In this document: in pieces, positions 1 through 7,633 of the stretch
Position numbering within the stretch: the first letter of the stretch is position 1
Layout of the letters: every line of letters begins with the position of its first letter
From: Syntrophomonadaceae bacterium
GTDB lineage: Bacteria > Bacillota_D > Dethiobacteria > DTU022 > UBA8154
Assembly: GCA_007120815.1 (NCBI GenBank)
Contig: SKMY01000204.1
Location: forward strand, 1-15,359
Reading direction: 5' to 3'
DNA: 15,359 nucleotides
Position numbers and translations under genes: made by a program
The notes under the pieces: model-generated
What the model saw: only the letters and a program-made list of their open reading frames with translations
What the model was told of the DNA's origin: nothing
Database searches by the model: none

Positions 1-1944
1 AGAAAAGGCATAGCCTTGTTCCGATTCACGGGCTGCGTACAGAGAAATCAGATCCCGGGCCAGCTCCTGGACAGACGCCTTTACCCGGTTTTTTACCCGT
101 GCCCACTCCTGGCCGCCCAGTGAATAAAGCTTGGGCTGTTTTTCTTCACCACCCACGTATTTCTGAAGGACATCGATCTGATCCACCGGCAGATAGAGTT
201 TATCCTCCCCGGCGTATTTAATAAACAGGTAATCCCGGCCCACATGGTCCACTTCCAGGGTGCGAATTCCCATGTACCGCCCGATACCGTGTTGTTCGTG
301 CACAACCAGGTCGCCCACTTTCAGCTCCTGAAAGTCGCGCAAAGGGGCCTTGGGTGTTTTTTCCCGGGTTGGCGGCAGCCGGCGTTTTTTCCGCGCCGCT
401 GAATAAAGGATATCCCGGTCGGAAAGAACAACCAGGTTTAGGGTAGGCATGATAAAGCCGTTTTCAAGCCTCCCCCGGGCAACGGTGATGCTTTTTCCTG
501 CTCCTCTTTTCCCAGGCCCGGGCTTCTTCTCCCCGGGAAAGCTGATCAGCCCTTCGGGATTCTTTAAGCCGTCCTTTTTGTTTTTCCTGGAAAGCTCCAG
601 CATCAGCGGAGGGTTTTTCGCCAGCGTAACCGGTAGTTCAAGTTCCTGGATGCTTTTTTTCAATTCTTCCATGCGCCGCTCGCCGTCACAGAGGACAAAC
701 ACTTCATAACCTCTGGAATCCCAGGTTTTCCATTCATTTTTTAGCAGGTCCATCTGACCCATAAAACTGGGAACGGGACGCGCTTCAATGCTCACGGTAG
801 ATGTCACGTTCAAGTAAGGGATTCGGCGGGAAAAAGGGCTTAAAGCCATAACCGTCATGGCATTTTCTTTCAAAATATGTTCCAGCTTCCAGAGGATTTC
901 CACCTGACCGGGAAGAATGTCTCCCTGGTCCAACAGGGTCGCCTGGTATTCTTTTAATTCGGAAAGCAGCGTTTCTTCCGCCGACACCGAGCTTTCCGGC
1001 TCATCCCAAAACAAAATGCTTCCCGTTGGAAAAAAGTCGGTTAAAGCCGATGCTTTGGGAAAAAAATAGGAAATATATTGCTCCATCCCTTCAAAGTAAC
1101 CGGCGCTTTCCAGCTTGAGAATATAGTTTTCAATCCGGGTTCGCAGCCGGTCGGCCGCCTTTTCTTGTTTATTCTTTTTGAGTTGACGAATGACTTTGTC
1201 CGTTTCCTTGGACAGCGCATTCATTCCTTTTTGCAAGGCATCGTCATCCAGAATGATTTCCCGGGCCGGCCAGATGGTTATTTCGTTGACGGACTCTAGA
1301 GAGCGTTGGGTCCCCGGGTCGTAGGTCCTGATAAACTCAACGTCTTCATCGAAGAAGGATATTCTCAAGGGGTCCGCGGAATGGAAAGGGTATACATCCA
1401 GAATATCGCCTCTAAGGCTGAAATAACCGGGATCTTCCGTCAGCTCCACCCGCTCGTACCCCATTTGCATCAGGGCAGATAGCAGTTGGTCTCTAGGAAA
1501 TGAGGTTTTTTCTTTCAAGGTGATATAGTGTTTTGTCCAACTTGCAGCGGGGGTGACTTTACTGAGCAGGGCCGTCGCAGGAGCGATGATCAAAACCCGC
1601 TCTTTCATGGCCAGGCGCTCCAACACTTTGAGGCGCTGCATGCTGATATCCCGGCTTTGAGTGAGCACTTCACCGGCGTAAAAGAAATCCCTGCCGGGAA
1701 ATAGATACACATCCCTTTCACCGAGGAACCCTCTGATTTCTTCGTGCATTTTTTCCGCCCGCACGGTATCACCGGTTAACACCAGGCAGGGTTTGTCGGA
1801 GCTGGCAAATAATGCGGAAATGAGGAAGCTCCGCTGGGATCCTTCCAGGCCGGTAACCAGGCTTGCTCCTGTTTTGTCGTCCATATTTTTTAATACGGCA
1901 AAGGATGGGTCATCCTGCCATTTATTAAGAAGCTCGTGTGACAA
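1..1944 (-). CDS. mfd: Transcription-repair coupling factor Mfd, N-terminal 648 residues (3' end outside window)
   Basis: Mfd is a cytoplasmic ATP-dependent translocase that removes RNA polymerase stalled at DNA lesions and recruits UvrA. The frame is open from 1944 to base 1, giving 648 codons of a protein usually near 1,150-1,180 residues; the translocase motor is outside the window. Near residues 1-45 it reads SHELLNKWQDDPSFAVLK and then LVTGLEGSQRSFLISALFA, like other Mfd N termini. Around residues 160-210 is the UvrB-like module with YFSLRGDILDVYP. At about 541-600 is the RNA-polymerase-interacting CarD-like domain, with VGDLVVHEQHGIGRYMGI and KLYLPVDQIDVLQKYVG. An in-frame TAG lies upstream and TTG at 1944 is the only usual start codon between it and the conserved N terminus. 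A G-rich ribosome site (AAGGGGG) lies 11 bases ahead. A basic Gly/Pro/Lys-rich linker occurs around residues 455-487. The gene has its own promoter. Identification is secure; the start is moderately sure. Confidence 0.96.
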   Translation of the reverse strand, partial: MSHELLNKWQDDPSFAVLKNMDDKTGASLVTGLEGSQRSFLISALFASSDKPCLVLTGDTVRAEKMHEEIRGFLGERDVYLFPGRDFFYAGEVLTQSRDISMQRLKVLERLAMKERVLIIAPATALLSKVTPAASWTKHYITLKEKTSFPRDQLLSALMQMGYERVELTEDPGYFSLRGDILDVYPFHSADPLRISFFDEDVEFIRTYDPGTQRSLESVNEITIWPAREIILDDDALQKGMNALSKETDKVIRQLKKNKQEKAADRLRTRIENYILKLESAGYFEGMEQYISYFFPKASALTDFFPTGSILFWDEPESSVSAEETLLSELKEYQATLLDQGDILPGQVEILWKLEHILKENAMTVMALSPFSRRIPYLNVTSTVSIEARPVPSFMGQMDLLKNEWKTWDSRGYEVFVLCDGERRMEELKKSIQELELPVTLAKNPPLMLELSRKNKKDGLKNPEGLISFPGEKKPGPGKRGAGKSITVARGRLENGFIMPTLNLVVLSDRDILYSAARKKRRLPPTREKTPKAPLRDFQELKVGDLVVHEQHGIGRYMGIRTLEVDHVGRDYLFIKYAGEDKLYLPVDQIDVLQKYVGGEEKQPKLYSLGGQEWARVKNRVKASVQELARDLISLYAARESEQGYAFS

Positions 1945-1955
1945 TCGATGAAAAA

Positions 1956-1986
1956 CCCCCTTACCCCCACCTGAAAAAGTGGGGGT
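1956..1986 (-). repeat. GC-rich hairpin element abutting the mfd start
   Basis: Bases 1963-1970 (ACCCCCAC) and 1979-1986 (GTGGGGGT) are perfect inverted copies. In the minus-strand RNA the stem extends by a G-U and a U-A pair to 10 pairs, closed by a UUUC loop. A second G5 run (1956-1960) follows and is also the likely ribosome site for mfd. The shape resembles the imperfect palindromes of REP-like or IS200/IS605-end sequences, but no transposase lies nearby and the family assignment is a guess. Confidence 0.5.
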
Positions 1987-2057
1987 CTATATCTTGCGTA
2001 TATACTTATTCCCACGTTGCGCATTTTAGAAACAAAAAACGGCGAATTAATGGGAAA

Positions 2058-2077
2058 TGCAGGTATTGAAACCTGCA
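2058..2077 (-). promoter_or_regulatory. Stem-loop at the predicted 5' end of the mfd mRNA
   Basis: TGCAGGT (2058-2064) and ACCTGCA (2071-2077) form a perfect 7-pair stem with a 6-base loop. It begins within a few bases of the start expected from the promoter at 2086-2113, so it would sit at the very 5' end of the transcript. Hairpins there often protect mRNA from 5'-end decay. It could equally be an operator dyad. No U-run follows it, so a terminator is unlikely. Confidence 0.4.
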
Positions 2078-2085
2078 GTCCTTCT

Positions 2086-2113
2086 ATTATATCATCTTCA
2101 AATCAAGCGTCAA
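2086..2113 (-). promoter_or_regulatory. Sigma-A-type promoter for mfd
   Basis: On the minus strand TTGACG (2113-2108) is followed after 16 bases by TATAAT (2091-2086). This is a perfect -10 and a five-of-six -35 at near-optimal spacing, in an AT-rich setting. Transcription would start near 2079, giving a leader of about 135 bases before the TTG start at 1944. It makes mfd independent of the cbi genes. Confidence 0.75.
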
Positions 2114-2124
2114 CATTTTCAGTC

Positions 2125-2175
2125 AGCAAAAAAGTATTCCCGCTGCTAAACCCTGAGCCGCCCCGTTTTTTTGCT
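2125..2175 (-). terminator. Possible (bidirectional) terminator after cbiJ
   Basis: AGCAAAAAA (2125-2133) and TTTTTTGCT (2167-2175) are perfect 9-base inverted copies separated by 33 bases. They lie about 110 bases past the cbiJ stop and just ahead of the mfd -35. The stem is almost all A-U and the loop is long, so this is a poor intrinsic terminator by textbook standards. No better GC stem followed by a U-run was found after cbiJ. It may instead be part of an AT-rich element upstream of the mfd promoter. Confidence 0.25.
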
Positions 2176-2283
2176 TAAACCCTATTTTGACTCTTGTTCT
2201 CAGCAAATATTCAGTGAATCAGATTATTTCTAACCACTATCGGAGCAACCGGAACAGATACCGGGGAAAAGCAAACTCATTTA

Positions 2284-3057
2284 CTAAACTGACATGACGC
2301 GGGATACGTAATCAACCAGGCGGTCAATCCGGCAAAAAACCTCCTGGTCTTGGCACTCCGGCCGCCTGATGGCGATAACGGGGAGCCCCAGTTGGCGAGC
2401 AGCATCCAGCTTTTCAGGAAATCCCCCCACCCTGCCGCTTTCCTTGGTCACCAGGACCCGGGCCCCGTAATGGGTCAAAAGCTCCCGGTTCAAGGCGGTG
2501 GAGAAAGGCCCCTGCAGGGCCAGGATACGGTTGGGCCGGATGCCGGCCCTCTGGCAGGCCTGTAGGGATTCCATGGCGGGCAGAACCCGCACGATCAATT
2601 TTTCGGGACCCAGCACCCGGGCGAAGATGTCCAGGGTACGGCTGCCGGTTGTGAGAAAAATGCCCTCCCCATAGTTTTTAGCCAGGTGTGCCGCATCCCC
2701 GGCATCACGGGCCCAGGTGACATGGTCGAACGCATCCAGGTTGTCCCGAGAGAGGCTCTCCCGTTCAAAACGCACCCAAGGGATGCCTTCCTCCCGGCAG
2801 GCCCGGCGAATATTTTCAGTTGCCTTAACGGCAAAGGGGTGGGTGGCATCGACAACCAGCCGAATACCGTACTGGCGGATGATATCGATCATGGATGTTT
2901 CATTTAACGGACCGGATAGGGTTTCTCCCCGTACGCTTTCCTGCAGGAGAAGCTGCCCGTACCCGGAGACGCTGCTGGCCAAAACCGTCCAGCCTTCTTG
3001 CTCCAGGCAACCGGCAATTTGTCTTCCCTCCCGGGTCCCCGCCATTACCCAAATCAT
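2284..3057 (-). CDS. cbiJ: Precorrin-6A / cobalt-precorrin-6A reductase
   Basis: CbiJ (CobK family) reduces the macrocycle of cobalt-precorrin-6A to 6B with a nicotinamide cofactor in the cytoplasm. The 257-residue protein has the family's usual length. It begins with the nucleotide-binding strand and loop MIWVMAGTREGRQIA (residues 1-15). VDATHPFA is at 69-76, and the C-terminal half carries TKESGRVGGFPEKLDAA followed by LPVIAIRRP, all typical of this family. The ATG overlaps the TGA of cbiH as ATGA, so translation is probably coupled. It is the last gene of the cluster; the next gene, mfd, has its own promoter. Identification is secure; cobalt-precorrin as the substrate is inferred from the anaerobic-type neighbours. 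Confidence 0.95.
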   Translation of the reverse strand: MIWVMAGTREGRQIAGCLEQEGWTVLASSVSGYGQLLLQESVRGETLSGPLNETSMIDIIRQYGIRLVVDATHPFAVKATENIRRACREEGIPWVRFERESLSRDNLDAFDHVTWARDAGDAAHLAKNYGEGIFLTTGSRTLDIFARVLGPEKLIVRVLPAMESLQACQRAGIRPNRILALQGPFSTALNRELLTHYGARVLVTKESGRVGGFPEKLDAARQLGLPVIAIRRPECQDQEVFCRIDRLVDYVSRVMSV

Positions 3058-3845
3058 AAGTCATAGCCCCTTGGTGTGATGATTTGATTTTGAAAGATAT
3101 AACTCTGGCTGTTCCCCACGATAATGGTTGTGGTCATGTCAATGTCTTCTTCCAACATCGTGTGAAGTACGGTCAAGCGGATTTCTTCCCCCGGACGGCC
3201 CCCATTGCGCACAATGCCGACGGGTGTTCCGGCCTGGCGATACTTCAGGAGGATCGCCTGGGCCCGGCGGATTTGTTCGGTTCGCCCGCGGCTTTTGGGA
3301 TTGTAGAGAACCACCACAAAATCCCCCGCACCGGCCTGATGCAGGCGGTCTTCCACGAGCTTCCAGGGAGTGAGCAGATCACTTAAACTGATTACAGCGA
3401 AGTCGTGCATGAGGGGTGCACCAAGGCCGGCCGCCGCGGTGCTTGCCGCCGTTACGCCGGGCACAATTTCCACGCTGAGGTCCGGCTGGATCGCTTCAAC
3501 AACCTGGAGAGCAATGCCGGCCATCCCGTAAATTCCCGCATCGCCGCTGCTAACCAGGGCGACTGTTCGTCCTCTGGCCGCTTCCTCTACGGCCCGGCGG
3601 CAGCGCTCCACCTCGCGGCGCATTCCCGATGAAAGGGTTTCCTTACCCTGGAGTAAATCGCCCAGCAGCTCCAGGTAGAGTTTGTATCCCACCACCAAAT
3701 CACTATCGTCAAGGGCCCTTAAGGCCCTGATGGTCATATCATCCCGGGTACCCGGGCCAATCCCAACAACGTAGAGTTTTCCGCGGGGAAACCCCTTTTC
3801 TTGCTCTTCCCGTTTTTCTTCTGACTGGCAGTTCGATTTTTTCAT
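3054..3845 (-). CDS. cbiH: Cobalt-precorrin-3 C17-methyltransferase
   Basis: CbiH (CobJ family) uses S-adenosylmethionine to methylate C17 of cobalt-factor III and drives ring contraction to cobalt-precorrin-4. The 263-residue protein has the corrin methyltransferase fold: the first glycine loop VGIGPGT is at 27-33, then GYKLYLELLGDLL, SSGDAGIYGMAG and EIVPGVTAASTAAAGLGAP. An Asn-rich segment, VVLYNPKSRGR, near residue 190 is characteristic of CbiH. I chose the ATG at 3845, which overlaps the cbiG TGA as ATGA. It leaves a charged 22-residue N-terminal tail (KKSNCQSEEKREEQEKGF) before the fold. The frame stays open upstream to 4040, but those codons lie inside cbiG. No iron-sulfur extension is visible. 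Confidence 0.95.
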   Translation of the reverse strand: MKKSNCQSEEKREEQEKGFPRGKLYVVGIGPGTRDDMTIRALRALDDSDLVVGYKLYLELLGDLLQGKETLSSGMRREVERCRRAVEEAARGRTVALVSSGDAGIYGMAGIALQVVEAIQPDLSVEIVPGVTAASTAAAGLGAPLMHDFAVISLSDLLTPWKLVEDRLHQAGAGDFVVVLYNPKSRGRTEQIRRAQAILLKYRQAGTPVGIVRNGGRPGEEIRLTVLHTMLEEDIDMTTTIIVGNSQSYIFQNQIITPRGYDL

Positions 3846-4945
3846 GCCTTGTTTCCCCCGTTCAACTGGCAGGAAAGGGTGCTTTCTGCCAGGGCAACTG
3901 TAATTTTTTTCCATATCGTTTTGCCCAGGAGCATTTTGCCCCGCCCGCTCCCCAGGTAGGCGCAGGGCTCCGCAACGGAACCTGTTCCTACCGCCTCCTG
4001 GACGAAGGAAGAGCTGGTGAACAGGTGTTCCACTTCCCAAAGGTCTTCCTTGCGAAAGAAGCGCAGGGGAATACCCAGCATTTGGCCCGCTTCAAGCAGC
4101 CCGGGTTCACCGGCCTTCACTTCCAGGGAAGCCAGCTGGTACAGGGATGCCTGAGAGCGGCTGCTCAGCTCCAAAGCGCGCTGCACGGCTTCCAGGATGT
4201 CCAAAGCCGGGGTTCCTTTTCGGCAGCCCAGTCCCACCGTCAGGGTTGGGGGCCTGATGACCGCCAGGGGCACCCCCAAAGCCAGGCGGGGCACGTCTTT
4301 TCGGCTGCTGATCCAGACAGCCCCGTAACGGGCTTTTTCCACCAGTTCCTCTTCATTTCGCAACAGCACGTCCTTGCCGGGAAGGTCAAGCTGAATATTG
4401 GCATCGGCATAGACCGTGATTTGCTTGCCTTCCAGTTGAGCCATGCTGATTTTTTTCAGATCCTCCAGGCGCTCTACCTTTCCGTTCATTTGGGCTGCCA
4501 GCAGGTCATAGGCCATTATTCCGTGGCGATCCGTGGAGGTGGTAATCACTGCAGTGGCGCCTATCTTCTCAGCCAGGACTTCTGACAGCTGGTTGGCCCC
4601 GCCCAGGTGACCCGACAATAGACTGACCGCAAACCGGCCGGTATCATCCACCACCACAACAGCGGGGTCGGTCTGCTTGTCTTTTATGTAAGGCGCAATC
4701 ACCCGCACGGCAATACCCACGGCTGAAACGAAAACCAGGGCTTCAACTCGGGAAAACAGGGTGCCTGTGAAGGTTTTCAGGTCCCCCTGGTAAGCCGTTA
4801 CCCCGCTTTCCTTTCCTTGTAAGTCAGCGGGAAGGCAGGCCTGGAGCCCGGGGGCCACGAATAGATCGGCATTGGGAAAGCTCTTTTGAATTCGAAAGGC
4901 GGTGTTGAAACCTGCTGCAGTAACAGCAATAATGGCCATTTTCAC
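3842..4945 (-). CDS. cbiG: Cobalt-precorrin-5A hydrolase
   Basis: CbiG opens the delta-lactone of cobalt-precorrin-5A and releases the two-carbon fragment as acetaldehyde, giving cobalt-precorrin-5B. This step marks the anaerobic B12 route. The protein has 367 residues, the usual length. The N-terminal domain carries VSAVGIAVRVIAPYIKDK (73-90), VVVDDTGRFAVSLLSGHLGGAN (in parts, 98-118) and TTSTDRHG. The C-terminal CbiG domain has GLGCRKGTP near 238-246 and VGTGSVAEPCAYLGSG near 330-345. The start is GTG at 4945, overlapping the cbiF stop as GTGA; an ATG two codons later is an alternative. Identification is secure. Confidence 0.96.
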   Translation of the reverse strand: MKMAIIAVTAAGFNTAFRIQKSFPNADLFVAPGLQACLPADLQGKESGVTAYQGDLKTFTGTLFSRVEALVFVSAVGIAVRVIAPYIKDKQTDPAVVVVDDTGRFAVSLLSGHLGGANQLSEVLAEKIGATAVITTSTDRHGIMAYDLLAAQMNGKVERLEDLKKISMAQLEGKQITVYADANIQLDLPGKDVLLRNEEELVEKARYGAVWISSRKDVPRLALGVPLAVIRPPTLTVGLGCRKGTPALDILEAVQRALELSSRSQASLYQLASLEVKAGEPGLLEAGQMLGIPLRFFRKEDLWEVEHLFTSSSFVQEAVGTGSVAEPCAYLGSGRGKMLLGKTIWKKITVALAESTLSCQLNGGNKA

Positions 4946-5703
4946 GGTTTTTCACTCCGATACCCGTGAGAAAAATGTTTATCGTAAAGCCGGGACTGTT
5001 CGTATTGGTCGCCCAAGAAATTCCCTACCAGGATCAAGGCCGTGCGATCAATGCCTGCCTCTTTAACCCTGTCTCTAATATCCTTCAGGGTTCCCGTCAC
5101 TATTTTTTCCTCCGGCCAGGAGGCCTTCTGGACCACGGCAACGGGCGTTTCCGGTGTGTAGCCCTGGAGCAGTTCTTCAACCACCTGGTCCATCATCTGG
5201 ACGCTTAAAAAAATGACCAGGGACGTTTCGTGGGCGGCCAGCTTACTCAGCTTTTCTTTCTCTGGAACCGGGGTTCTTCCTTCCATCCGGGTCAGAATAA
5301 CCGTCTGAGCGACCCCGGGCAGGGTGTATTCTTTTTTCAATGAAGCGGCGGCGGCGGCAAAAGAACTAACCCCGGGAATCACCTCAAAGTCTACACCATC
5401 TGCCTGCAAGCGGTCCATTTGTTCCCGGATGGCCCCGAACAAACCGGGGTCTCCCGTATGCACCCGGGCAACCCGTTTGCCTTCTTTAACGGCAAGGAGC
5501 ATGATATCCACGATCTCATCAAGGTTCATACCGGCACTGTCATAGACAACGGCTTCTTCGCTGACATCTTGTACCACAGCGGGGTTGACCAGGGAGCCGG
5601 TGTAGATGACCACGTCGGCCTCCCGAATGATTCGGGCCCCTTTGACGGTAATTAAGTCCGGATCCCCCGGTCCCGCACCGATAAAATATACGGTTTTGTT
5701 CAT
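4942..5703 (-). CDS. cbiF: Cobalt-precorrin-4 C11-methyltransferase
   Basis: CbiF (CobM family) transfers a methyl group from S-adenosylmethionine to C11 of cobalt-precorrin-4, giving cobalt-precorrin-5A, the substrate of CbiG encoded next. The 253 residues match the family. The tetrapyrrole-methylase motifs are clear: FIGAGPGDPDLIT at 7-19, VVIYTGSLVNP at 31-41, ARVHTGDPGLFGAIREQ from 79, and FEVIPGVSSFAAAAASLKKEYTLP, whose last part is typical of C11 methylases. The C-terminal segment has YTPETPVAVVQKASWPEE and TALILVGNFLG. The ATG overlaps the cbiL TGA as ATGA. There is nothing unusual in the sequence. Confidence 0.97.
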   Translation of the reverse strand: MNKTVYFIGAGPGDPDLITVKGARIIREADVVIYTGSLVNPAVVQDVSEEAVVYDSAGMNLDEIVDIMLLAVKEGKRVARVHTGDPGLFGAIREQMDRLQADGVDFEVIPGVSSFAAAAASLKKEYTLPGVAQTVILTRMEGRTPVPEKEKLSKLAAHETSLVIFLSVQMMDQVVEELLQGYTPETPVAVVQKASWPEEKIVTGTLKDIRDRVKEAGIDRTALILVGNFLGDQYEQSRLYDKHFSHGYRSEKP

Positions 5704-6410
5704 GGATTCTCCTTCCTGGCCAGGATGAGAGAAAAATAAGGCACCGGGCTCCCTTTCAGGGCTGCCAGGTTTTCTTCTATTCGCTCATCGGCGTGGCCGC
5801 ATCGGCTGACCAGCACACTATGATTTAAAAAGCCAACCTTGTTTAATGTTTCGATAATGCCATCAAAATCGCTGGATACCTTTAGCAGGGCCAGGCTGCT
5901 GAAAGCGCCCAGCACCTCCGGGTCAAGGGCCTGTTCTTTGCTCCAGGGAATCAGGGCCATTTTATCATCTCCTTCCCCCAGGGGAAAGCCGGCCGAGGCC
6001 GCCGCGGCGCATATGGAGGGTATGCCCGGGACCGTTATCACGGGATAGTCGAAGGTTTTAACCCGCTTGTAGAGGTAAATATAGGTGCTGTAAAGCATGG
6101 GATCGCCCACGGTAAGAAAGGCCGTGCGTTCACCCCGCTCCAGGTGCTCCCGGATGCAAGAAGCGGCGTCATCCCAGCTTTTTTCAAGCCTTTCTCTGTC
6201 CCGCGTCATGGGAAAAAGCAGCTCGACGACCCGGGTTTCCTTTCGGATATATGGTTTTGCTATAGACAGGGCCAGGCTTTCTTTATCCTGTGCCGCCCGG
6301 GGAACAAACACCGTGTCTACATTCTCCAGCACACGGACGGCCTTTAGGGTTAAAAGCTCAGGGTCCCCGGGCCCAACACCCAGGCCGTAGAAAACAGCGT
6401 GTCCAGCCAC
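5700..6410 (-). CDS. cbiL: Cobalt-factor II / precorrin-2 C20-methyltransferase
   Basis: CbiL (CobI family) methylates C20 of cobalt-factor II with S-adenosylmethionine, the first methylation after cobalt insertion. The 236-residue protein shows FYGLGVGPGDPELLTLKA (7-24), VDTVFVPRAAQDKESLAL, AFLTVGDPMLYSTYIYLY and ITVPGIPSICAAAASAG. The VGDPMLYSTY form of the second motif is characteristic of the C20 enzymes. The start is GTG at 6410, four bases after the cbiT stop, preceded by AGGGGG seven bases upstream. The gene overlaps cbiF by the ATGA arrangement. Identification is secure. Confidence 0.96.
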   Translation of the reverse strand: MAGHAVFYGLGVGPGDPELLTLKAVRVLENVDTVFVPRAAQDKESLALSIAKPYIRKETRVVELLFPMTRDRERLEKSWDDAASCIREHLERGERTAFLTVGDPMLYSTYIYLYKRVKTFDYPVITVPGIPSICAAAASAGFPLGEGDDKMALIPWSKEQALDPEVLGAFSSLALLKVSSDFDGIIETLNKVGFLNHSVLVSRCGHADERIEENLAALKGSPVPYFSLILARKENP

Positions 6411-6414
6411 CTCG

Positions 6415-7014
6415 CTACCCCCTCTTTTCCGCTGAAAGGATAAAAACAGGGTTCAGCGGCTTTAACATGGTTTGCCCTGCCAACAGGTGCCCTCGGGAAA
6501 TCGCTGCGGAAATGACCTCCACCCGTGAATAATCCAGGGCGCGGAGGGTTTCCAGGCAGCCTGAGAGACTTTCCAGTAGGATACAGTTTACGACCAAAAT
6601 GCCCCCGGGAACCAGCAGTTCCCGGCAGGTTTTCAATATGTCCTCCATGGCACCGCCCGTACCGCCGATGACAACCCGGTCGGCCGGAGCAAGGCCGGCC
6701 AGGGCATCCGGGGCCCGCCCGCAAATAATATCCAGGTTGTTCACCCCGAAAGCCCGGGCGTTTTCCCCGATGAGCATCACGGCCTTGTGGTCTTTTTCCA
6801 AGGCGGTGACCCGGCCTTCATTTAAGAGCAGGGCACATTCCACGGCGATAGAACCTGTCCCGGCCCCCACGTCAACCAGGTGCTGGTTCGGTTTGAGCCG
6901 GAGCCGGGAAAGGGTAAGGGCGCGTATCTCCGCCTTGGTCATGGGCACATCACCGCGTATAAACAGGTCATCGGGAATTCCCGGTGTGATATGGTCCCAG
7001 CGTTTTTCATTCAT
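6415..7014 (-). CDS. cbiT: Cobalt-precorrin-6B C15-methyltransferase (decarboxylating)
   Basis: CbiT methylates C15 and decarboxylates the acetate side chain at C12 of cobalt-precorrin-6B/7. It is a Rossmann-type methyltransferase unrelated in fold to the other Cbi methylases. The 199 residues have GIPDDLFIRGDVPMTKAEIR near 12-31 (the usual CbiT opening), the SAM-binding motif VDVGAGTGSIAVE (47-59), and DRVVIGGTGG in the centre. It is separate from cbiE here, whereas aerobic CobL fuses the two. I chose ATG at 7014, eight bases inside the cbiE stop and preceded by a GGTGA ribosome site; a TTG at 7020 would add two residues. Confidence 0.96.
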   Translation of the reverse strand: MNEKRWDHITPGIPDDLFIRGDVPMTKAEIRALTLSRLRLKPNQHLVDVGAGTGSIAVECALLLNEGRVTALEKDHKAVMLIGENARAFGVNNLDIICGRAPDALAGLAPADRVVIGGTGGAMEDILKTCRELLVPGGILVVNCILLESLSGCLETLRALDYSRVEVISAAISRGHLLAGQTMLKPLNPVFILSAEKRG

Positions 7015-7633
7015 CGGCAATCACCATCACGTTCAGCTCCCCCACCTGCAGGCTGCGGCCTGAGTTCAGGGTAACCGCGTATATTTTTTCATCCGGGTAG
7101 GAAAGGTTTTCACCAACATAAACCCGTCGTTTTGTTAGTCCGGATTGGATCAACCGGTGGCAGACCCGGGCCGGTGTCTGCTTCCCATCGGTGTAGATGC
7201 CCACCAGGGCATTATTTTTAACGGTTTGGGCCAGGGAATCATCCTCCCGTCCGTGCAGGCTGATCACTGCAGCGTTGTTCCAGGGAAGACCCAGTCGGGC
7301 AAAAAAGTACTGCAGGGCACTGATACCGGGAAAGACCTCCAGGGATTCAGGGGAGAACCTGCGCCTTAAAGGTTGAAGCAGGCTGAAAAAGCCGGGATCC
7401 CCTGACACCAACACACCGACCTGCCTGGACCGATAATGTTCTTCGATGTAATTCATGAGGCCTTGAATGTTGGAATCGATTTCTTTTATTTCCCCCGTAA
7501 ACCCTGGAAACAAGGCCAGGTTTCTCTTGCCCCCGACCAGGATCTGGCAGCGCCAAACCCGCTCTGAAACAGCGGGCAGCACAAATTCAGGGGCACCGGG
7601 CCCCACACCCAGGACATATATCCTTTTCAACAT
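7007..7633 (-). CDS. cbiE: Cobalt-precorrin-7 C5-methyltransferase
   Basis: CbiE methylates C5 of the corrin ring with S-adenosylmethionine, acting with CbiT; both activities occur in one CobL protein in aerobic bacteria. The 208 residues begin MLKRIYVLGVGPGAPEFVLP with the glycine loop at 9-13. ILVGGKRNLALF, VLVSGDPGFFSLLQPLRRRF and VFPGISALQYFFARLGLPWN follow, and the last block is typical of CbiE. It starts with ATG at 7633, seven bases inside the cbiD stop, behind a strong GGAGG seven bases upstream. It overlaps cbiT by eight bases, so cbiD, cbiE and cbiT look translationally coupled. Confidence 0.96.
   Translation of the reverse strand: MLKRIYVLGVGPGAPEFVLPAVSERVWRCQILVGGKRNLALFPGFTGEIKEIDSNIQGLMNYIEEHYRSRQVGVLVSGDPGFFSLLQPLRRRFSPESLEVFPGISALQYFFARLGLPWNNAAVISLHGREDDSLAQTVKNNALVGIYTDGKQTPARVCHRLIQSGLTKRRVYVGENLSYPDEKIYAVTLNSGRSLQVGELNVMVIADE

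Larger units (their letters stand above)
1945..2283. other. Non-coding region between cbiJ and mfd
   Basis: No convincing gene lies in this 339-base stretch. It is more AT-rich than the flanking cbi genes. Read towards mfd it contains, in order: an AT-rich inverted repeat that may end the cbi transcript, a consensus-like promoter, a small hairpin close to the predicted RNA 5' end, about 100 bases of leader, and a strong C5/G5 hairpin directly before the mfd ribosome site. I saw no B12 riboswitch, T-box or tRNA-like structure in it. Confidence 0.7.

Noticed and set aside
1956..1985. G-quadruplex from the runs of G on the minus strand
   Set aside because: Only two adjacent G5 runs are present; four runs are needed for a single-molecule quadruplex, and a simple hairpin explains one of them.
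1963..1986. Intrinsic terminator before mfd
   Set aside because: The stem is followed by TAAGGGGG before any T-run, and mfd begins just after it. Termination here would cut off the gene.
1945..2283. B12 riboswitch or other known leader RNA
   Set aside because: I could not find the conserved B12-box core or a matching set of helices. A riboswitch for this cluster, if present, would lie upstream of 15359.
7007..7633. cbiE-cbiT as one split or frameshifted cobL-like gene
   Set aside because: Both proteins have complete ends, their own starts and ribosome sites, and separate cbiE and cbiT genes are normal in anaerobic pathways.
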